NCBI RefSeq assembly: GCF_022682495.2
Contig: NC_071392.1
Coordinates: forward strand, 81,174,797-81,238,796
DNA from: Desmodus rotundus
Taxonomy: Eukaryota; Chordata; Mammalia; Chiroptera; Phyllostomidae
DNA length: 64,000 nt
Direction of reading: 5' to 3'
The notes below the pieces were generated by a model. That model was not told where the DNA came from, searched no databases, and worked only from the letters and a program-made list of their open reading frames with translations. The translations under genes were made by a program, and so were the position numbers. Shown here piece by piece: positions 57,675 to 64,000 of the stretch (its first letter is position 1; each line of letters starts with the position of its first letter).

Positions 57675-58165
57675 GTACGAAATGTTTTCAACATAAGGAG
57701 TTATTATTATTATATTTCTTCTCATCTCTTGATCCCTAGACACAACTAGTTTTTTCTCAGTACATCAAGAAGTTAAATAGTTCTTAACAGTTCTGTCAAA
57801 TTACCTGCGTTCATAAAATATTTTCTTAAAGATTATTTCTGGACCAATGAGAACCCTTCCTATTATGAGCTAGTACATGGTCACAGAGAAATACAACGAG
57901 ATATATAGGTCCAATTAAACATTAAACAAATAAGCTCAGTGTTACCCTATGGTGCGGAATGAAAGAGACCGTAGAGATAATCAAAGTCAGGAGTCATTTA
58001 ACCGCCAAGGGTAAACCACAGATTCAAAGGTGGCTAGTTTCAGTCGTGTGTGTAGAATTTTAGGCAGAACATAAACATCGATTGAATTGTGATGATACCT
58101 CTTCCACGGGAAGTAATACCGTAACTTTTTATTGTCTTAGCTCCCAATGTTAAAAGACAGCTAAG
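57675..58165. other. No gene recognised
   Basis: No feature supported. Confidence 0.5.
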
Positions 58166-58169
58166 GCTT

Positions 58170-58890
58170 TCTCTGTTGACAACTATTCCCGTTGAAACTT
58201 GCACTGCTGGAGCCAAGTCCTGGTGGGAGATTCTGTCCCCCTCCTTAGGACGAGCCACGCACTTGTTCTCACGGTCGTTTAGTAGAAATAGGGACTTCTC
58301 CATCAACTGTGTCACTCTTTCTCATCGCCCTAAACGGCTGTCGCAGCTGCCTCAGTGGCAGAGTCTTCCCGATTTTGCTGTTGTTTTCCTGGTCTTGGAG
58401 CAGGGCCCCCGCTGCTTGCTCATTCCAGGGGAGTGAAGGAGTGACAGATGAGATGGGGCCAGCAGCTAGCTATCTGTCTATCTGTCAGCCCGGAGATAAA
58501 GGCGAAGCCCCGGGTGGGGCGGGGCTCCAGCAGCTCTTTCAGCTGCTGTTCACTCTGGAGTTGGGGGCAGGAGTCTCACACTCCCTGTCTTTCAGCCTCC
58601 GACATAGAAAGATCCTTACATCCCAAAGAAGGCAAAGGTGGAAGAGAGCGGTACCGGTTATAATTGTGCCGATTCTTCAGTCTGTGCCAGAGTTTACAGC
58701 TCGCTCGGAGTTAGTCCGCCCATTCCCCTGGGCACAGCCAGATTGCTTGAGTTTCAGCTGCTCACAGTGATGCCAGACGGAGCTGCTGCACATCTGCCTC
58801 GCAACGACTCACTGCGTATAGTACATCTTGCAGCACTGCGCGTGGGGTGTTTCAGTGGCAGCGACACCAGACCAGAATCTCAATGATCTG
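58170..58890. other. GC- and CpG-rich segment
   Basis: By eye about 25-27 CpG dinucleotides lie between 58200 and 58870, far above the surrounding 5 kb. All strands carry longish frames (153 codons at 58309-58770 plus, 91 codons at 58040-58315 minus), as expected where stop codons are rarer. I see no TATA box, canonical start, repeat family or known protein. It may be a small CpG island (alternative promoter or enhancer) or an unrecognised old element. Confidence 0.45.
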
Positions 58891-58894
58891 GGAT

Positions 58895-59085
58895 GCAGTC
58901 CTGGCACTGTGACGGATTAGCAAGGTGACCTTGGCCAGATACAGGGTCCCGCAGAAGTAACGCCTGCTTGAGTGTGGTCCGCAGGGGACGTGAATGTCTC
59001 ACACGAGATGGACAGCAATTTGAACGTGCCACCTAAAATGAGGTGGTGTGCTTGAGTGTGATATTGTTATGTTACAGAATGACAT
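58895..59085. other. Possible MIR remnant, otherwise unassigned
   Basis: GATGCAGTCCTGGCACTGTG and TAGCAAGGTGACCTTGGCCA resemble the MIR 5' half. Too short to be sure. Confidence 0.35.
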
Positions 59086-59090
59086 GCTTC

Positions 59091-59190
59091 TGATTTTGTA
59101 ATAAATGATTTTGTAATAAAAAGGGGGCATGATTTGTGCTGGACCCTGTACTTTCAATTGTAAACGCAGTGTTTTCAATTGTAAACGCAG
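59091..59190. repeat. Two adjacent short tandem duplications
   Basis: TGATTTTGTAATAAA is repeated head to tail at 59091-59105 and 59106-59120 without mismatch. Thirty bases later TTTCAATTGTAAACGCAG occurs at 59152-59169 and 59173-59190 (21-base period). Confidence 0.92.
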
Positions 59191-59559
59191 GTGGTGGTTC
59201 AGGCGATTGCTGAAGTTCCTTTCTGCTTGGATTCTATGATTTCTTTCTTTCTTTCTTTTTCGTAACAATAGCTAATACATCATTGTTTATATATGTGAAA
59301 ATTGGAAAACAAACAAACAAACCCCCTCCCCAATTTCCCAGCAACAAACAAAGCAGCCTTGGATATGGGTTTGGATGTAAGTGAATTTCAAACAACCCTG
59401 AGATAAACTTACAGGACACCACTGAGTCGAACTGGCTTAAAAAAATTTTTTTTTTCTTTTGTAAAACTACAATACAAAATTCAGGAACTAAGTGGGTGGT
59501 CCCAAGAGCAGCTATAAAGTATCAAACACACACGTTTGGCTGGACCCTGGTCAAAGTCA

Positions 59560-59760
59560 CTTACCTGGACTAACTCCTTTACTCCTCAAACAGCACCCTG
59601 ATGAAGTATGTGTTGCCTTCGGCTCCCCGCCCCCAGCCAGGGGAAGTCATGCTAAGTGACTTTTGTGATTAGCAGTGGCCTTGCTTAATGCTTTAGTAAG
59701 GCCAGAGCTGATACTCAAACCCTTTTATATCCAGTATCACAGTTAGCGCAGTAAGGTGCT
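59560..59760 (-). repeat. MIR SINE fragment
   Basis: CTCCTCAAACAGCACCCTGA, TGAAGTATGTGTTGCC and later GGCCAGAGCTGATACTCAAA follow reverse MIR order, with a C-rich insertion near 59625. Confidence 0.5.
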
Positions 59761-59764
59761 ATGG

Positions 59765-60275
59765 AAAGAATTCCAATGACCCTGGTAGAACTGGACCTCA
59801 AACGACCCAGGTTGCCCTAGAATTAATTCCTCGTGCCTGTAAATAATTTCCATAGTATTTCTGAAATATCAGGGGCCCTGTCTCACAACAAGATGGTATT
59901 GGGCTTGGACTCTTTGGAATTTTAAAGGCACTTTTATGGGTCCCTTAGAAGTTTCATGTTAAAAGAAAATAGCTTTCTCCCCCTGTAAACATCTCAGTTT
60001 AGAATACTGCTTATAAATGAACAGGGAGATTGGCAATCAAAATTACTCTTATTGCTACATACACTCGCATGCTTATAATCTGCCATGCGAGGTTAAATCT
60101 TGATTGATTTTTTAACTCCTGAAAGCATAAAATGCACGAGGTACCAGAATAAATATTTTAAATGATAATTATTAACATTTTGAGGGAAGAATGGCCAATA
60201 AACATTTTTTCATTCCTTATGTTTTTGCTTTCTGCTAAGAAGTAAGAAAAGAGGTTAGAGTGTTGGGAAGAAATG
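59765..60275. other. No gene recognised
   Basis: No feature supported. Confidence 0.5.
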
Positions 60276-60279
60276 GTGG

Positions 60280-60440
60280 GTGTAAGAACTGAACTCAGAG
60301 TCCCTTCTAGTTTCTAGATGACCAAGGGCAGTCTTCTCCAACCAACCACTGGTTTCCACATTTGCAAAAGTAGTAATGATATCTGCTTCACAAGCCCACA
60401 GATACAATAACGTACCAAGTCATAAAGTACCTTAAAGGCA
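60280..60440 (+). repeat. MIR SINE fragment
   Basis: CACTGGTTTCCACATTTGCA, AAAGTAGTAATGATATCTGC and CATAAAGTACCTTAAAGG are in the order of sense MIR. Diverged. Confidence 0.5.
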
Positions 60441-60539
60441 TCCTTCTCTCCTTGATTATGTTAATCACCTTCTCGTGAGACTCCTTATCGCCAATACATT
60501 TTCTTCTATTTATTGATATCAAAGTGATCATTATGATTA

Positions 60540-60780
60540 CACATATTCCTTTTAGTTGAAAATGTTCGATTGTTTCTCTTTGCCATGAGAAGCAAACTTA
60601 GGTTCCTCAGCCTGGCACATCAGATGTGTCCCAGTCCAACCTCAGTGCCCCCTCCCTCCCTGTTGTGTCCCCCTGGGGTACCCTGGCTCTTCCCTTCCTC
60701 CCTGCATTCTTACAGGAACCCCAAGGAACACATTTGTGAAAATACCTTCCCCATCGTTTCCCTAATACATTTTTAAAGGG
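60540..60780 (+). mobile_element. L2 LINE fragment
   Basis: AAAATGTTCGATTGTTTCTC, GAAGCAAACTTAGGTTCCTC and AGCCTGGCACATCAGATGTG resemble the L2 block for preserved phrase TCCAAACTCCTTAGCCTGGCA. No frame of note. Confidence 0.55.
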
Positions 60781-60784
60781 CCAA

Positions 60785-61665
60785 CTTAAGAATATGAAAT
60801 TTTTGTTTTGTTCTCCTACCCTCGCTCACTCCTGCAGCAGAACTGGTTAATTCTTTCCTGTCTCCACCATTCTTATGAAGTCATATATTTGTACACAACA
60901 TCATAGTTATTTATTTTTCTCTATCCTCCCTGGTGTCAAATTTTTTTTTCTGTAAATATGAGGGGAAAAATTGTACTTTGGTATTTTTAAGAAATGAATC
61001 CAGTCTTGTATAGAATATTTTTATATTGTTTTAAATTATAATTTTGTATTGTGTTTTGCTTTTAAGTTATTAAAATACCTAATGAGAGCTTTGCTCAGGT
61101 ACCTTAAATTTGACAACAAAATCATTTAACCATGGTAATGTGTTGGAATACCCAATTTAAAAAATATTCTCTTCAAAATACAGGTTTCTTTTAGAAATCA
61201 GTTACTCTGGTACCTATAATTAAAATGTCTTATTTACTTGAAAGAGGTAGATTGTATGCTTAATTTTTCCATTACCTGCCAGGTAGCGAACGACTGGCAA
61301 TAATTATTTCTGCCTGCAGTTGCTGATGGAGATGTTGTGCAGAGAGAGGCACTAAAGTAGAAGTGTCAGCTTAGCCATTTCCTTGCTTATTTATTCTAGC
61401 ATTATTGGATGGTGGTCAGACCACAGTTCCTTACAGGAACTTTCTTAGGGCTCTTCGTGTTTTATGAGGGCTGATTTAGGTACGTTATATGGCGTGATGC
61501 ACAAAGCCACTTAACCAGACATATACGAACCTCGAATGTCTCAATTCACTCGTAGCAAGTAAGTGCGGGTATGGCTTTCATTTTCTGCTCACTGTTGCAT
61601 CCCAGCTTCCTGAATGATGTTTCACTTTCTGTGGTGACATGTGACTATATGGCCAATGTTCCCAC
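60785..61665. other. No gene recognised
   Basis: T-rich, AT-rich DNA with no assignable feature. Confidence 0.5.
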
Positions 61666-61679
61666 TGATGGCACTAGTT

Positions 61680-61985
61680 TCTGTCTGTCTCTGTCTCTAT
61701 CACACACGTTCTCTCTGTCTCTCTTTATATATATATATACATGTATATACACACATGTACATACATATGTACATATCTAACAGACACATGCAAAGGGTGA
61801 GGCAAAAGTAGGTTTACAGTTTTGAGTACATGAAGCAGAGTTTATTCTTATATTATTTTATTAATTACTGTAATATTTTCCATATGAACTACTGTAAGCC
61901 TACTTTTTGCCCCACCCTAATTATTTATATATATATAGACATTCATATACATATATTGATATAGACATATAAATACATATATATT
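61680..61985. repeat. CT/TA/CA simple-repeat region
   Basis: TCTG-rich, (TA)n and TACA-rich tracts at 61680-61780, and a second AT/TACATA-rich tract at 61920-61985. The MITE below sits between them. Confidence 0.85.
61794..61919. mobile_element. Short mariner-type MITE
   Basis: About 125 bp with long terminal inverted repeats. The left end AGGGTGAGGCAAAAGTAGGT (continuing TTACAG) is mirrored at the right end, whose complement begins AGGGTGGGGCAAAAAGTAGG and continues CTTACAG. The interior is AT-rich and non-coding. TIR form resembles short mariner-derived elements found in mammals, including bats. A clean TA duplication is not visible. Confidence 0.85.
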
Positions 61986-61989
61986 TGTA

Positions 61990-63015
61990 AAACTTAATTG
62001 CTTTCATATCATTTTTCTTTTAAAACAATATCTTTCTGCTGATACCTCCACAGCTTCTCTCACAGAAGCCTGGAGAACAGTTAATCTAAAAGTCAGAGCA
62101 GATGAGAGAGAACCAAGGAGGAGCAGAAAGGACATGGAAACTTAGAGCTTAATGGAAACTCCAGACTCAAGGAAGAAAAGGGGGACTTTTGGGACTTTTT
62201 TTAGGGTAGGATATGAAGAAATACTCAGGACAGAAGCTCTACTGAGGAATCAAGAGTGTCAAAAATGAAATGGGGGAGACCGCTAAAAAATGGTTTTTTT
62301 TGTTGAAAGCAGTTAGCTTTCCACTTGGTTGTCCTTTGTATTAACATCTTCAAGACTCAATATCCAAACTTGAGGAGCCCCAAGAGAGCGTAGCAGAACA
62401 GCTCATCGGGGCTAAGGAATGGGAGGCAGTAGTTCACTAACACAGCTCATGAAATAAGAACAAGCATGCTTGACATGACAAAACGCTGCCTTGAACAGGA
62501 ATGTTGAGCCCATCTGACATGGGTTGGGAAGTCCTTGGCTCCTATGCTGACAGCCTTTTCATCCCCAGAATCCACCCGTTTAGTTACGCTCATGCTGATG
62601 CACTTCTGATGGGCAGATGGAAGAAGCACAGAGGAGCCGGGCTATTTGCTGCTTCCTTGTCTGTGTCTTTGTGTCTCTGGCCAAGTCGGGACTCTGTGAT
62701 TAATATGAGATACAGATGTCAGCTGTGCAATCAGTGTCTGATGCTGGCAGGCTGACAGGCTGCTTTGGCTGTGCAGGTGACAGTTTCCACTTGCGGGGGC
62801 TTGTGTCAGTACCTTCCTCCACCCAGGAGGGAGAGGGTCTCGCTGTGGCAGTTCAAGGATGATGTTCATTTCCCAGACTATAAGGATGTAGAGGTCGAGC
62901 TGTTGCTTGTGGGATTTTTGGTAATGTTTCTAGCACCTGAGGTAGATGCTTAACGAAGACTTGTTAAACCGCTACAGACACGTACGAACCTGCTTCTATT
63001 GTACTTTCAATCCAA
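61990..63015. other. No gene recognised
   Basis: About 1 kb with frames of 60-84 codons (62447-62953, both strands), none recognisable. Confidence 0.5.
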
Positions 63016-63019
63016 CCAT

Positions 63020-63250
63020 TTTCCAAATGAGAGGAATAATTCATGTGAGTTATTCAAAATGGATACAGATTTGGTTTCCAGTCCTGTATCTGCCATTAAC
63101 AAGCTGCGTGACTTTATGGCAAGTTAAATATAGAATTTGGAACCTGACATTCTGCCTCTGTTAAATAGGAATGATAATACCTACCTGATACACTTTGAGA
63201 TGATTAGATAAGATGATGTATAATAATTAATATGGCTCCCAGTGGGTCCT
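63020..63250 (+). repeat. MIR SINE
   Basis: TTTGGTTTCCAGTCCTGTAT, CTGCCATTAACAAGCTGCGT, GACTTTATGGCAAGTTAAAT, TCTGCCTCTGTTAAATAGGA and ATGATAATACCTACCTGATA follow sense MIR over most of its length. One of the best-preserved MIRs here. Confidence 0.85.
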
Positions 63251-63324
63251 TTAAATGGTAATTATCTTTGTCTCCTTTTTCTATTCCTTTTTTAGATTAT
63301 ATATGAAATATAAACATGTTCAAA

Positions 63325-63360
63325 TTTAAAATAATAATAATAGTAACAATAATAATAAGA
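63325..63360. repeat. (AAT)n-like tract
   Basis: Interrupted AAT units, with AATAATAATAATAG at its core. Confidence 0.8.
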
Positions 63361-63399
63361 TTATATGTTATGAACCCATACTGGAATAATAGTGTGTAT

Positions 63400-63545
63400 A
63401 TGTAATATTGTTTAATTTCCCCCAAATCCTATGAGATAGATATTAGTATTATCCTCATACTATAGATAAAATGAATCATAAAGGGGTAGATTCAAATCTA
63501 GCTTTATCCACCTGTATGCTCTTAGTAGCTCTACAGATACAAGTC
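63400..63545 (-). repeat. MIR SINE fragment
   Basis: AATCCTATGAGATAGATATT, AGTATTATCCTCATACTATA and AGATTCAAATCTAGCTTTAT are in reverse MIR order. Confidence 0.65.
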
Positions 63546-63549
63546 ACAC

Positions 63550-64000
63550 TGCCTTATGTTAAGGCCATTGGTACAATTTTTAACATCAAATAGCAAATTA
63601 AAAACTGTTTATAACTTCTTCATTACTCTCATCAACCCCAGGGTGTGCATGCGAGTGCAAAGACCTCTGTGCAAACACTCACCTGCTACATAGCTGTTGA
63701 GTGACCCTAGAGGGACAAACCAGAGGCACCAAGTATCCATGTGGCTTCTGTTCTCAAGAGAAAGTCTCTCAAAGATGGGACTTGGTCTGCGATTTGCCAG
63801 ACAGTAATCCAGTTTGTTCACAGACACAAGATACTGCGCTCTCTGCTCTTGCCATCCCATCCCCTAGAAAACTCAACAATTGGCCATGAAGGCAGTGGGC
63901 CCTGGTGCCACACTCACTCAGTTATACCATGTGGTCATCTCAGAAAAGCTTTTAGTTTAAGGCAAGCCTGAAAAATTAGATGGTGGTTAAAGAGCGATAA
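63550..64000. other. No gene recognised
   Basis: Final 450 bases, with overlapping short frames of 62-83 codons on both strands and no recognisable feature. Confidence 0.5.

Noticed and set aside
1..64000. The many 60-148 codon open frames as protein-coding genes
   Set aside because: None has a recognisable domain apart from transposon-derived ones. Lengths are near chance expectation, most overlap repeats, and no exon structure is evident.
1..64000. CRISPR array, prokaryotic operon or phage content
   Set aside because: No regularly spaced identical repeats, no prokaryotic gene density or ribosome-binding sites. All repeats are vertebrate interspersed or simple repeats.

Overview
This window is non-coding nuclear DNA of a mammal, almost certainly a bat. 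The diagnostic signal is at least seven copies of a tRNA-derived SINE opening with CCTGGCTGGTGTGGCTCAGT and ending in a CT-rich tract and an A-rich tail. This is the VES family of Yangochiroptera. The copies lie at 9445, 12274, 19675, 20776, 27186, 41512 (minus) and 53917, with an older relative at 883. Bat-type L1 3' ends and two internally deleted mariner copies agree with this. Assignment below suborder is not possible from what I can see.

No functional protein-coding gene is supported. The longest open frames are 148, 143 and 132 codons, about what chance allows in 64 kb of AT-rich DNA, and none has a recognisable domain. The only gene-derived sequences I can name are a retrocopy of ribosomal protein S8 (25130-25620, minus, internally deleted and frameshifted) and a 5' fragment of 5S rRNA inserted between perfect 21-bp direct repeats (32640-32675). 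A U6-like fragment near 34613 is doubtful. The window is best read as intergenic or deep-intronic DNA.

Layout. 1-5 kb: AT-rich DNA, CT tracts, an old SINE, and an antisense MaLR LTR at 4748. 5-13 kb: MIR fragments, old L1 pieces, and two VES SINEs. 13-22 kb: L1 3' ends, MIRs, two VES SINEs and a Tigger transposon. 22-31 kb: single-copy-looking DNA, old L1, the RPS8 pseudogene, a VES SINE with an 18-bp target-site duplication, and a second antisense MaLR LTR. 31-37 kb: the 5S insertion, a CpG-rich patch, an antisense L1 3' end and an old L1 5' segment. 38-48 kb: L2 fragments, a minus-strand VES, mariner copy 1, MER5-like pieces and a perfect palindrome. 48-55 kb: a 1.6-kb sense L1, two antisense LTRs, a TATC/GATA tract containing a perfect 52-bp palindrome, mariner copy 2, a sense ERV LTR and a VES. 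55-64 kb: a MaLR LTR, an antisense L1 3' end, a CpG-rich segment, MIR/L2 fragments and a short mariner-type MITE between simple repeats.

No operon, CRISPR array or novel system is visible. The points most worth checking are the tailless 5S insertion, the two mariner copies sharing one deletion architecture, and the perfect palindromes. Repeat family names were assigned by eye from remembered consensus sequences, so boundaries of old elements are approximate.
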